NCBI GenBank assembly: GCA_002682825.1
Contig: NOKP01000019.1
Location: 927,164 to 991,163 of the forward strand
Origin: Neonectria sp. B-13
Lineage: Eukaryota; Ascomycota; Sordariomycetes; Hypocreales; Nectriaceae
Length of the DNA stretch: 64,000 bases
Direction of reading: 5' to 3'
In this document: in pieces, positions 22,238-33,863 of the stretch
Numbering within the stretch: position 1 is the first letter of the stretch
How the letters are laid out: every line of letters begins with the position of its first letter
Translations under genes and position numbers: made by a program
The notes under the pieces: generated by a model
Told to the model about the DNA's origin: nothing
Databases searched by the model: none
The model's input: the letters and a program-made list of their open reading frames with translations, nothing else

Positions 22238-23623
22238 GGTGATGGCGGCAAGCAACTGATCAAAATTCCATTCAGAAAGAAGGAGAAATAAAGCGAGTAT
22301 TGTACAGAAATGCCTTGACGCCCTAGCAGTGAATCCCTGCTGAGGATCTTCACCCCCCTTGGGCCGAATGTGGGCCGTCCGGGAGCTGGCAAGCACCCCA
22401 AGCTTGAGATGCTTCATAGATACAGAGTATAATGGGAAGACCAAAGTTCCTCGTGATTTGTAAAAACATAGACTACCCTGAAGCCGTTACGGCGCCCAGC
22501 CAAATGGTACTTCAGTCATGTGCACGTTAAAGAGGCGAAGGAGACTTTAGTTTACTGCGGGGTGTTAGTTAGGGTGACCTGAATTAAGCACCCATCACCG
22601 AAAGACACCCTGACTACTACCCGGCTGCGAGAAAGACGTGATGGATGTGTCGTGAGATATTGAAGGTAGCGGACTAAAAGATTGCTAAAACACAATCAAT
22701 TGGTGTCTGAAAGATGTAGCTTGAATAGGCTGGACAGACCAAATCGTCACGTTAATTACTGACGGCAAAGTGAACCCATCCAGCTCGTAATGGTGTGTTC
22801 GAGAGTCGACTTAGAGCGCTCCACTCGCTTCCTCCTGGAGGCCCCTACGAGAGTACCGAAATTGTTCAATGAATGGTTTTGGCGCAGTGGCTCTGGTTTT
22901 CGAGATCACGTCAATATTCCATGCTGGTTCCCTGCCTCGAGAACTGCCAACCAGGCATAAGCATGTAGCCAGATACGTATTTGATGAGGCCTCGGGCAAC
23001 TTCAAGGCACCCAATCATGTCTGAGAAGACTTATTTTGCCTCGCCCACAACATGACAGCGCCCCACCACCCACCCAGCACTGCAATTCTAGCCTCTACAG
23101 AGGAGGCTGTCCCTAAGCTCGGACCTTCGTTGGGTGGGCTTGAGGCCCCGATCCTTCCAGTCCAATCCCAATGCCGTGTCCGGCGACATGCGAATATGAT
23201 CAATCTGCGTTCTCGTCCATCCTTGAAACTCCGCAACGGAATGGGCGGTGGATGTACAGGTAGGAGGATGGAGAATGATGCACCCACTGTCCGTGACATA
23301 TTAGAGTCGAATGAGAAGAACGTCGTTGGGTTGTGGTAGCTTACCTTGACTCTACATGTAGAGAGTTGCAAGCCTTAGACATGCTCAATCCAAGAATCCG
23401 TCAATCCCTGTACCTAGTTTAGTTTACACGTGTATGATCTCGGGTCGTAAACAGTGACTTTAAAATTTTCGATTAATTGTGTAACGGTCGCGATTAACCC
23501 AAGGCTTTCCAGAACGCCATTGCTCCTCATCAAATGGCACGATGGCCGGCATTCATCACAACTCCACACTGCCAAGCTCGCAGACCATTGTCTACCGCAT
23601 CCCGAATCCCATCCCGTCCTCAA
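22238..23623. other. Intergenic region containing the second 50-bp repeat
   Basis: About 1.4 kb upstream of the LovD-like gene. Apart from the repeat at 23077-23126 I see no feature. Overlapping frames near 23015-23371 on both strands have no recognisable product. Confidence 0.5.
23077..23126 (+). repeat. Dispersed 50-bp repeat, copy 2
   Basis: Direct copy of 20524-20573, 48 of 50 positions identical. The sequences diverge immediately on both sides, so the shared block is short and sharply bounded. Confidence 0.85.
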
Positions 23624-24672
23624 CTAAGACGAAATTCCAAGCTGGTTCCTAGGGATGGCCTGGCGCATAACCGGACTTTGGCTCTGGCCCTGATGGAACC
23701 CCTGCGAGTGTTCTGTGCCGAGCTCTTGGGGGAGCGGGTACGCGCCCTCCATCTCTTGCACAGGCATCGGCATGGGCGAGTATGCCTGGCTGTAGCCCCG
23801 AATAGGGGTTGGGTTGGCGTGAGAGAAGGTGTTCATTGAGACGGATGGATCGTAGGCGGCTTGATCTGGCGAATGTTTGTCGTATTGGTCCATGGGAAAC
23901 CCGTGAGGATACTGAGGGCTGGTAGGAGGCATCGAAGAGAAGGATTCTAGACAGTAAGTGAGTCAGCAGTCCTCCCATAGCTCCCATCGGAGGAACACTT
24001 ACGTCTGTAGTAGCCGGTGGGCGACTGGTTTGGATTTAAAAACCCCGGGGAACCGTCCTGGGGTATCTGGGACGCGACAGGGTGGAAATGCTCGCCGTTT
24101 TGCTTTTGCTTTCGTGGATGCCACCAGCATCTCCAGATCAAGAGCCCCAGGAGGATGATACCGACAGCAGCAGATCCAACAGCAATGCCTACTATGGCCC
24201 CAGTGCTCAGTCCACCGCTGTCGTCGCTGGTAGCTGAGCTCGTAGCGGAGGCTGTACTCGTCGCAGTGGCCGTCTTCGTAGCAGAGTCGCCCTCGGGATC
24301 CAGGAACGCCTGTCGGTTCTTCGTAAGTGGTGATAACACGGCCGGTAACAGCTTGCTCTTGGGGCAGCCGTCGCCGCAGGGACTCTCGTCACAGCATCCG
24401 ATAAAGGGCGGGTCGTTGGTTTGGCAGGTGTACCATACGGACCGGCCCCGAGTATCATCGCAACTCTGTATTTCCATGTCATTGTATGTACTGGCGTCGA
24501 AGCTGGACGCCCGCAGGTGGCCGTCGGGACAAATGCCGTTGCCGCCGGTGCAGGGATTGCTGGTGCAGCATCCTATGAATTCGTTGTCGCTGTGTTCGCA
24601 GATGTAATACGTGCCGCCGTCGGGACAGGAGAGGCCGAAGTATTGAACCGCCGCTGAGTTGGGATTCGCCAT
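23624..24672 (-). CDS. Cys-rich single-pass membrane protein
   Basis: Exons 24003-24672 and 23624-23946 join across a 56-nt intron and give 330 residues. The N-terminal half has two related Cys-rich modules, each with a Cys, about a dozen residues, another Cys and the sequence F-I-G-C-C (CEHSDNEFIGCC and CQTNDPPFIGCC). A Ser/Thr/Ala-rich stalk follows, then one membrane helix (GAIVGIAVGSAAVGIILLGLLIW) with basic residues behind it. The cytoplasmic tail is Pro/Tyr/Gln-rich. The architecture is that of a cell-surface sensor or wall-linked protein. There is no obvious cleavable signal peptide at the chosen ATG, so either the membrane helix acts as signal or an upstream exon is missing. Similar proteins are common in filamentous fungi and uncharacterised. 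Confidence 0.8.
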
Positions 24673-25961
24673 GTTGGGGATGATTGAAGCAGGGCAAGGG
24701 AAATTGTTGAATGATTCCTGACGAGATTTAGGAGATCCAGAGGACGACGAGTGTTCGAGCTCTGCACTCTTGACTTGTTAGCGGGCTAAGCTGAACAAGC
24801 TGAACGCCCATGTCTCTGGTCCAGCCACTCCGCGGTCCTGCGGCATGTCACTCGTTCGGTGCTAGTTTAGGACTTTCGGAATAAGGCTGCCTTGGGGGCG
24901 GATGCAGGGTGTTTTCTTTGTGGCACTGGGCGTCATTGCTGTAGACGACGACGACGACGACACGATCAGTCACCGAATGTTGAGCGGTTCTCCTGGCATC
25001 TGTGCTTCTCAACCAAGCCAGCACTTGGTCGTCCACGGTGCCTTACCCACGGATGCAGATGCAACAATAGCCCGCCCCCAACATGGCGGTTGATACTTGG
25101 GGTTTCTCAGACCGACCCAACCCCCGCTTCTTGATTTTGGAATTAGCTGGGCCCTGATTGCTGGCCTCGCACGGAGGCGCATGGAAGCGCCGTAGCGTCG
25201 ACGCCTCGCTCAGAGGCCGGTGCGCTGGGTGGGTGGAAAGCGCAACGCACGGCAAGCGGCAGTGATCACAACGGTCTAGATCACGCTTCCTGTGAGGGAC
25301 TTGTCAAAAAGCGGTCTTTGGCGACGTTTGCCTGGTCAATCCGTCAAAGAGAGCTCCAAGACAGAAGCCATGTGGGTTCCGTCGTCAACGAGGGGTGCCA
25401 CAACGTACAATGACGCAGAAATGAGCGATGGGAGATGAGGTTTATCTGCCGAGACCTAACTTAGCTAATACTCCTCGTAGCCTCCTTTAGTGCTCAAGAA
25501 GAGAGCCTTGGTGACATGCCGACGTGCTGCCACCGACGCACTATCATCTCCAGCCTGAAAATAGTTGCCCATATCAGAGGCCGAGACCCAAGACAGTGCC
25601 AAGCCGCCAAGCCACCAAGTCGACTCGACGTAGCGTGCAGCTGCGCCCCCCCGGCATTCCATTTAGGGCTTCCAAACCGACCACGCTGGCCCCTCGAACT
25701 CAGCCCTGTGGCATCGCCCCATTTAGAATGAGGTGGCTGCCAAGAGGACCCATCTGCCGTGCCGAGCCCGTTCCTCGCAAGGCTGTGCATCTCCCTCATT
25801 CATCACGCTTCACCGTCAGCCCTGTCGCCGACATCCCCTCGTTTCGCGAAATTGCTGTATAGGGTCCGCAGCCCAGACGCTGGCTGGCAAACCGACAAGA
25901 CCCTCCAGAAATCTAACGTCGACTTTTGCAACTGCTCGCATCTTTTCATGGCATTGTCACC
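24673..25961. other. Intergenic region, divergent promoters
   Basis: About 1.3 kb between the start of the Cys-rich membrane protein (-) and the chitosanase (+). A short (GAC)n run lies near 24945-24960. Frames here are short and overlap on both strands without a recognisable product. Confidence 0.5.
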
Positions 25962-26970
25962 ATGTCGTCTCTTCGCAACCTGCTTCTTGTCGCCTTCCTC
26001 GGCCTGGCATCTGGCCGCGATATCCCAACAAACGTCAAAACCTTCTACAAGGACGTCGTAGCACAGGGCAGATGCAACAATGTCCTCGCTGGTGGCTTCC
26101 ATAGTACCGATGGTGATTCTGGCAGTAAGTTCGGTGACAAAGAGGCCTCCGGTTCAGTGGCTAAAAATTGATGCAGACTTCTCCTACTGTGGTGACCATT
26201 TAGACGACTATAATGTCATCTACATCCAGGGCAACAAAAGCAAACTGGCTAATCTGGACGTCGACTGCGATGGTGTCCAAGGCAGCTCCGCCGATGATGG
26301 TCGATGTGGAAGCTCTGGTGATACCCAATCCATCACATCGTTCCAGGATATCCTCCAAGGATACAAGACAGGCCAAAAAGACCTCGACGCGAATATCCAC
26401 CCCTACGTTGTTTTTGGAAATACAGGCACGAAGCCCAGATGGCCCACCTTCAAGCCACAGGATTATGGTATCAAGCCTCTGAGTGTTATGGCTGTTGTTT
26501 GTGGTAATAAGCTGGTATGTTGATCAGCATCGGATTTCCATTCATTCGCTGACTTGGAGCTTTAGATCTATGGCATTTGGGGTGACGAGAATGGCGACGA
26601 TGGCGAGGAAGCGATGGTCGGCGAGGTATCCATATCCCTCGCCACCGCTTGCTATGGCAAAGAAATGAACGGCGACAACGGCCACGACGAAAACGACGTT
26701 CTATATATTGCCTTCCCCGGCAGCGATGCGGTGCCTGGTGCCAAGGGTGCATCATGGAACGCAGCAAAATACGACACCTTTGAAGCAAGCATCACGGGCC
26801 TGGGAAATCAGCTGATTGCGCGAATTGGCAACAACTCGTGCGGTGGTAACGCTACTGGCACCAAGGGCAACTACTCGCAGCCCAGCGACTGCGTGACCGG
26901 TGGATCGACACGGCTGCTGATGGGCGGGCAGACGCTTCTTGTTCTTGTGTTGATTGCTCTGATGATATAA
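25962..26970 (+). CDS. GH75 chitosanase with a probable GPI anchor
   Basis: Exons 25962-26124, 26177-26514 and 26566-26970 give 301 residues. A signal peptide (LLLVAFLGLASG) opens the protein. The GH75 core is clear: IYGIWGDENGDDG followed by GEVSISLA, then NGDNGHDENDVLYIAFPG. Asp 174 and Glu 187 are 13 residues apart, the same spacing as the catalytic Asp175/Glu188 pair of Fusarium chitosanase. The enzyme cleaves beta-1,4 glucosamine chains of chitosan, in the wall or outside the cell. The C-terminus is Ser/Gly-rich and then hydrophobic (LLVLVLIALMI), the form of a GPI-anchor signal, which suggests a wall- or membrane-bound enzyme rather than a freely secreted one. An in-frame ATG at 25926 is less likely as start because it puts residues before the signal peptide. 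Confidence 0.9.
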
Positions 26971-28533
26971 TCTACACCGACGCCGTTTACACTGTCGCTC
27001 GATACGTCAGGTGGGCTGTTTAATGTCACAGAAGGCAAGTTGTGGATAAGAGGGGGAGAGTAATGACTAGATGGAGCGATTGCAGCGATTAATTTCTATA
27101 CCATGTACATAGGGCTACAAGCATGTGCTACCTCTCTGCAAGGACCTGTACGGTTGACTTTTACTTTAACTTGGGTGTCGTATTTGGAGTAGATACCAGA
27201 ACAACGCAAGTATTTCCGGAATACCTTCCGTGGCTTGGTTTCGACGAGTTGCTACACTACCGCCAGATTGCGTGATGAAGCGCACGATCAATATGCTTCC
27301 TATCACGTCAGGCGAGCTCTTTTCATGACTCGTCACCATCTACAGGCTTACCCCAACACGCGCCGTGTATATGGCAGCCGACCACGCATATCTACAAGGC
27401 CGTGCCGTCTACAAGTTTTCCACGGGTCTATTCGCTCGCGTAGCTTCACGGTGATCATCATGGAGATCTCCAGTCCTGTTCTCTGTCAACGCTGCATTGA
27501 CGTCTACCTCAGGCACGTCACCATGAGCGGTGAAACCCATCTAAGACCATCTACGTCTTTCCTACGACTGCGTCTCCTTTATCGGCCTACTTGATGTACT
27601 TACGCCAACTACACCTGCAACGGCGATAGCAGCTGAAACTAGACGAGTATTATGGACTACCAGGCCGTCCTCAACTCGCATCAACAATGACCTTGCCTCT
27701 GGTCGGGATGGGCGAAGCTGGACGAGGCAGAACCAGGCAGCCCACCAGGGAAGGGATATCATTCCAGCGGCAAAGAGACCGAGTGTAAGGGAAGGGAGAG
27801 CAGAACAGGAGAGAAGCAGGGAAGGATGGTCTTGGAGTTGGAAGTACAGAACAGCACGTAGCATGGATTAGATACGTGATAAGCTTACCCGGCGTCCTTC
27901 TCTTCCTCTGAAACAACAAATCAAGCTGCCGCTAGTAGTAAAATGGTAAGCTTTGTAACATGAGATATGAAGAAAGCGAGAAGTCACCCCAGGCTCTGGA
28001 GGGCTGCTCGCTTAAGATGGGTGATTGTAGTGGGGGCCGACTGTCTGACTTACGCAGGACGTGCTACAGAGCCATAACGAGATAGTGTGAAGTTTTATGC
28101 CAATATCTGATCCAGGCCCAATCCAAGAGACCTCACCTGTAAAAATTTGGATGATCCCTTCTTGAATCCTCGATAAGTTCGATATCTTTCCGTGACACAT
28201 TTCTTGTTAGACTGGCCATTGCTTTCCAACCTACAAGCTGGCGCTGAGCTGAGCAATCCATCTTCAGCACCACACAACTGGCTGCTATTTTGTCTGGGGA
28301 TAGGAAATCTCATTTTGCCTGAGAGCGGCAAGATCATTGGCATCAGCTTCCAGGAAGACACGGCATGTAATAATTATGCGTTCTCCCAGGATTGCTGTCT
28401 TCCGCCCAGCCTCAGTCGGAGTGTCTAGCAGCACATCGCCTGCATCCTGCTGTTACAAGATTTATTGGCAAATCAAACAAATATACCTTGCTACAGACAC
28501 ACATCGGGTAATAAGTTAGCATCCAGTCGGTGT
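26971..28533. other. Intergenic, no gene supported
   Basis: A long stretch downstream of the chitosanase. Frames at 27235-27594 (+) and 27562-27864 (-) are of fair length but have no family resemblance, no signal or membrane pattern worth naming and no splice support. Confidence 0.45.
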
Positions 28534-28655
28534 TCTCGCACTCCGGTCCGTCTTGCACTCCGTATTCTCGCACTCCGGTCCGTCTTGTACTCCGTATTCT
28601 CGCACTCCGGTCCGTCTCGCACTCCGTGTTCTCGCACTCCGGCCCGTCTCGCGTC
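28534..28655 (+). repeat. 32-bp minisatellite, about 3.8 units
   Basis: Unit tctcgcactccggtccgtct plus twelve more bases repeats at 28534, 28566, 28598 and 28630, the last copy being incomplete. The copies differ at only a few positions. Each 32-bp unit itself contains two ACTCCG half-motifs. Because 32 is not a multiple of three and all frames through it are artefactual, this is a non-coding tandem array. Confidence 0.9.
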
Positions 28656-29048
28656 GCGAGCCGCACGACCACATCTTATCGCCGAGCTGTATTTCCGGCG
28701 CGAGAGTTTTACCAATCAAACCTCACGAAGTTTAGTTGTTTGCGGTCATCGATCTAACTGCAGTACCTTGATCCATAAAAGCCACTAACTGAAAATACTA
28801 TGTGAGTAGACCTCTGAACGAATAATGGTGGTGCAGGCTGTCTGGGGTATGTTCCCCGCTTCTCGCGCTCACAATACTTAAATCCGGAAATCCGGCCATG
28901 AACCACTAATGCGTCATATCTATATATTAAGTAACCCCACGATAATCATTTACTCATCGACTCATCATACGCTATACATTTCCATCCCTTTACAGACTCA
29001 AAAATTCCCACTCAGTACTTCTCCTGAACCACTCCAACTACCACCAAT
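28656..29048. promoter_or_regulatory. Promoter region of the SDR at 29049
   Basis: A TATATATT element near 28920-28927 and a C/A-rich, G-poor leader up to the ATG (for example cactccaactaccaccaat) mark a normal fungal promoter and leader. Confidence 0.45.
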
Positions 29049-29911
29049 ATGGCCAGCAAAGACATCATCCTAATCACCGGCGCAAACACCGGAATCGGGC
29101 TCGAGGCTGTCAAGGCCATATTTCGCTCCAAGCTGCCTTACCATGTCTTGATGGGGAGCCGCACTCCGGCCAAGGCCGACGCTGCTATCGCTCTGCTGAA
29201 GGAAGAGATTCCGGAAACGAAGAGCACCATCGAAGCGCTTCAAGTTGACATCACCGACGATGAGTCTATTGAAAAGGCGGTCGAGGTGGTGCAATCCAAG
29301 TTTGGAAAGCTTGACGTGCTTGTCAACAACGCAGGCAAGTGGCTGTGACCCTCGCAAGACATCAATCGGCTAACATGATCTCGTGCGCAGGAGCAAGCTT
29401 CGATGGGTTTTTTGACCAGGATCTTGCTGATGCCCGGAATCTGTTTAACAAGACCTACGATGTCAACGTCTCGGGTACACAGGTGATCACCGCCGCATTT
29501 GTTCCCTTGCTTCTCAAATCCACATCCCCACGCCTCGTCTTTCTCACCTCCGGCCTGTCGACTCTGGAAGGCTCCTCCGCCCAATTTACGCCCAAGCTGG
29601 GAGCCAAACCCGAACCCGGGTGGCCCAAGACTGGTGTTTTTGCCAGCTTGGCCTATCGGTCCAGCAAGGTAGCCCTTAACATGGTTATGGTGGCCTGGCA
29701 TTCACTGCTCAAAGCCGATGGTGTGAGGATATGGTGCATCAGCCCAGGGTTTTTGGCAACTGGTCTTGGCGGAAATCCCGACTTATTGAAGAAGGCGGGC
29801 GCTGGTGATCCTTCGCTGGGAGGCGATATCATCAAGAGGGTCATTGAGGGAGAAAGGGACGCAGATGTTGGAAAGGTTGTTTACCAAAACGGCGTGGTTC
29901 AGCCATGGTGA
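29049..29911 (+). CDS. Short-chain dehydrogenase/reductase with a GC-AG intron
   Basis: Exons 29049-29334 and 29391-29911 give 268 residues. The cofactor motif TGANTGIG (about residues 10-17), NNAG, an active-site Ser region (LTSG) and YRSSK with the catalytic Tyr and Lys are all present, so the enzyme should be active. The length is normal for classical SDRs. The family resembles fungal carbonyl reductases of the C-factor/sniffer type, acting on small ketones or aldehydes with NADPH. The intron begins with GCAAGT rather than GT and ends with GCGCAG. Only this junction joins NNAG to the next strand (ASFDGFF) in frame. The substrate is unknown, and no metabolic partner is adjacent. Confidence 0.88.
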
Positions 29912-30729
29912 GAGTCTGAATCTCTCATCCTCTAGTATGCACAAAACAAAAGCACGGTGAATTCTGATATTTTTCGCCGTCTTCAAATATGATATAAAAT
30001 TGAGGCTACTGGCTTTCGTAAATGATTTTGGTCAATGTTGCTGGCCTGCTTTACAGTATTCCTGCCCTCTTGATGCAGTAAGCTCGACGTCAAGGTTTGG
30101 GCCCAAATGGGGTTCAAGAGAACAGTAAAGAACCAGAATGTGATAAATGATGTAGCGGAGCTGATTTCACGACCAGTGGGTTCTCTGACCAGAATCAAGA
30201 AGGAGAGTCTATCCTTTCACAGGCTGTTTCGTTTGCAGTGCTTCAAAGCAGCCATCAGTGGGCTAGTGTATTTGTATGGCTAATAACTACGAAAATACAA
30301 GATCAGGTTACGCAGTCTTCAAAGCCAGAGATGCCCTCAAATTCCAATACGTCGCGGCAAAACGTAAGAGGGATCAAAATATGACAAAATCGCGCACCAA
30401 GTGGGTACAACACTGACGAGATATTTATTAAGATTGGAAAACAGTGTAAAGTAACACATAGACAATTATATGAGGCTTTTTACACGGTTAACCTTGGTGT
30501 AGTTCTCATATTTAATACTTGTCACTTCTATCTCCAGTTAAGTGTGACATGGACAACTCCACAGATAACTCAGAGCAAGAGTTTCACGTTAAATAGGTAT
30601 CAGAGGATCAAAGATAAATTTAGTACCACTATAGGCGTAGTTGTGTTTCCTAGGCCTATCAAATACCAGGGCTAGCAATCCCACGAGCGTGCTACCAAGT
30701 TGGCCGGTTGTCCATAAGCATTTGCATCA
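29912..30729. other. Intergenic between convergent genes
   Basis: About 0.8 kb of AT-rich sequence with the 3' ends of the SDR and the pectate lyase. No gene or repeat seen. Confidence 0.5.
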
Positions 30730-31949
30730 TCACAAGCTAAGCTTCTGACCTGCCTCTCCAGGGACTGTCGAGGCAACTTTGCCTGAACCGAGAAGGGTGA
30801 ACTTGTATGGAATGCTGCTAGTGCTGAGAGTGCCCGTCAAGGCTGTGTTTTCGCTCTCCCCGCCGAGAACAACGTCCTCTGCAACAACATAGCCGACCTC
30901 ATCGCTCGACTCACTGAAGATGGCCTTTTTCCCGACATTCTCAAAAACAGAGGACTGAATGAGTGCTTGTGCACCCATGCGACTGTTGAGGCCGGTGTCC
31001 ATAGTATTGTAGTATTGGCTGGAAATCAAGTTAATGGAGTGAACAATGAAGGTAGGGCAAAGAGGGAGAAAACAACTCACTTGAAGATATGGGCTGTGCC
31101 AAATCGGAGGAGAGGGCCGCGGCTTCGAACATTGTAGAAGTAGTTGTTGGCATATGTCACATGGAGTGTGCCAGTGTCTTCAGCTGCATTGCTGTCCGAA
31201 TGCCCGACCAGTGATCCTTTGGACTAAAATGGAATGGACATGTTAGTTTCCTTAATTTTTGATTGATTTGTGTACTTTGCTCCTTGGGAATACTAACGTG
31301 GTCATGGAAATACGTGTTCGAAATCGTAACCCAATCCGCCGCATGCGACAAGTCAACCAGGCCGTCATAGAAGTCTTTGTCGCCCTCTCTGCTGGCAGAG
31401 AGATCACAATGATCAACCCAGACATTGGTCGATTTCTGAATGGTGATGGCATCGCCATAATCAGCCTCGACCTTGGCAATCTTCATGTTGCGAACAATGA
31501 CGTTCTTCTGCCCTAGGATGGTAAGGCCGATGCCGGTGAGGGCTACAGACAGTGATTAGCACAGCACAAGTAAGAATAAGGGAAAATGGACATACAGCTG
31601 CCCGTCTTGCCAATGATCGACTTGTTGGAGCCGACTTGAACCTTGGCAGCGCCGGAGATGCTGCCCTGAACAAAGATAATCGAAGCGCCAGAGGCAATAG
31701 CAGCCGCGGTCAATTCACTCAGAGTCGTGACGGTCACTTGGCTGCCACCTGTTCCTCCCGTTGTTCTAAGCACTATAGGTTAGCCCCAACATCTTGAATA
31801 AGTTAACGAAACAGAATCGAAGTATACCCTCCATTCTGCGTACCATAGCCAACTGTGCACGCATCAGTGGCCGCAACTCTGGCATACAAAGAAGGGCCAG
31901 GGGCCGCAACAGCCGCCGCTGCAAAGAGGAAAAATGATGGTAGTCTCAT
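30730..31949 (-). CDS. Pectate lyase, polysaccharide lyase family 1
   Basis: Exons 31828-31949, 31596-31765, 31298-31542, 31081-31223 and 30730-31018 join in phase and give 322 residues, the usual length for fungal PL1 enzymes. A signal peptide (FFLFAAAAVAAPG) comes first. The parallel beta-helix signatures are present: GSNKSIIGKTGS, VIVRNMKI, DAITIQKSTNVWVDHCD, DFYDGLVDL and NNYFYNVRSRGPLLRFG. The enzyme would be secreted and cleave polygalacturonate by calcium-dependent beta-elimination, which suits a plant-associated or litter-degrading fungus. All four introns are short and GT-AG. I see no inactivating change. Confidence 0.93.
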
Positions 31950-33863
31950 GTTGCCGGGTTTCGGAAAGATGAGATAAAAGGCAAAGGTCTTGCTATGTCT
32001 AAGCGTTAGACAATTGAACGGTGATCGCATCATCTAAATACAAATGAGAGTCCCTGTAAGTACTGGAGTCTAACAGTGAATCCTTCCACTGGTACGGACA
32101 TTCTCATTGTAGGGAAGATATTTTCCCCCGAATTGAGAGCCTGAAGTCTTTGACATGTTTCGGTATTGGCTTGGGGGTAGGCGATCTCAGGGGCGTCATT
32201 GGAGGAAAAACGTCAGGGAACATGTCCGCCCCAGAAACTGAACAATATCGTGGTCGTCGGGGTAGTTTACGCATGTCTGAATGGAGCACAATGGTTACAT
32301 CGCGCGGGTAAGCTTCCTCCGAAACACCCATTTAGGATGTCTCATACTTAAATCACCGCGTATTCGTGCTTAGAACCTAAGTCAGTTTGTAGGACAATAT
32401 ACTCAAAACAATATCCACCAGCCACAACAGCCTGTCATAATGCAAGCCAGGCTCAATATGTGGAGGTTCCAAAGTGTAATTGCTAGTCACGTGGTGGCGT
32501 GCCGTTCTCGCGTATGGGCTCTCTGATAAAAATGACGCCATATGAGCATCCATTCTTGTGAGGCTCGCATGACAGGTCTATCCCCTGTGTCTCTGAATGG
32601 GGGACGTTTCTAAGGGCCTCATCAAAGACCACATGGCAGCTTCCGAGCCAAGTTTTATCAACTTCTCGTGGTTGACATCTCAGGCTGCGACCTGATACAT
32701 ACGCCTTCGCCGCATCGCGCCGTCAACAGAGGTGATGAGCCGACTATATCTAGCGTGCACTGACTAAAAACTTGCAATTAGCGATCGACTAGGCCCGAGA
32801 ACTTCCCTATGAGCTAATTATGGCAAATAATTGCTGCACCCCTGATCCAGGATGCGCTGCCTTCACCCTGAAGAGCTGGTGCACAGGAGAGAAACAAGTA
32901 ATGATTTCATACCCGCCCTAACACAGCCGGTGTATGCATCATACATCATAGCAGATGGCCAATACTACGTCCACAGTTTGCAGAACGCGGCTGGAACCAA
33001 CGCCGCCAAAGCCTACATATCTCTTGCTCCCAGCACGAACTGGAAGGGAAGTAAAACAGCAAGGGAGGGGGGACATCGACGATCAGAATCAGTGCTAGGA
33101 ATTGTTCGTGGCACAAGGCCATATTGGGATTCGTCAAGTCAGCTTCACCTCTCCTAACCGCTGTGAAGAATGGTATTATAACTATCCCGTCGTCCCTAGT
33201 GCGTGGTGGAGACGCCTTCCCCGCGAGACTATCCCCTCTACTATCGTCACAAGACCAACATAAGTGACCATCCTTAATATGCGATTTCCATTCCAATAAG
33301 ATATTAGGGTCTAATAGTTCAAGACCTCTATAGCACCCTTGAAGAGTCCAAGGCTGAAATGTTCCTATCCACTGGCAAGTTCCAGTCTTGTCTCCTCCAC
33401 GTGTAGTCGACCTCTCAACAATGAAAATACCATAAAAAGACCCAACCGGCCCCAGATGCGTTTCTTTGAATATAATTTCCCTGATGCTATGGGGTCATCT
33501 ATTGGAACCGATGGGGTAAGGGTGTTGACCAACCTCTCCCATATGAACAGTCAAAAAGTGGACGCGAGGTTGTATAAGGATGTTGATGCTAGCCTTTGCT
33601 TCAAGATGTGTATGCCAATTAACCAAGGCGACGCTGGTTTCCCATGTGCTGGCTCGTCGCAACTTTATCCAGGATGATTGACGATCCTTGCAATGAATCC
33701 CCCGCAAGTGCTTACCACCAGCTGAGTAGTGCTGACCTCCAGCTTATGCTGACGCGCAGCATATCTGACCTGGTATAAGTATCACCCCCTCACACACAGC
33801 GAGTGACCTGTACGCCTTTGCTTTCCATCAGACTGTCCCTGACTTCTTGTCCCAGGACCCGCA
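31950..33863. other. Long intergenic region, divergent promoters
   Basis: About 1.9 kb between the pectate lyase start (-) and the sulfotransferase-like start (+). Frames at 32852-33157 (+), 32946-33296 (-) and 33339-33677 (+) do not resemble known proteins and lack gene-like context. Confidence 0.45.

Noticed and set aside
22238..22444. N-terminal extension of the LovD-like protein to 22444
   Set aside because: The extra 69 residues do not resemble the family, whose domain begins just after the ATG at 22237.
27235..27594. A 119-codon plus-strand frame
   Set aside because: Composition and lack of any motif suggest chance. It overlaps nothing conserved.
32852..33677. Several frames of about 100 codons on both strands
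   Set aside because: They overlap each other on opposite strands, contain no recognisable family and have no promoter-like leader.
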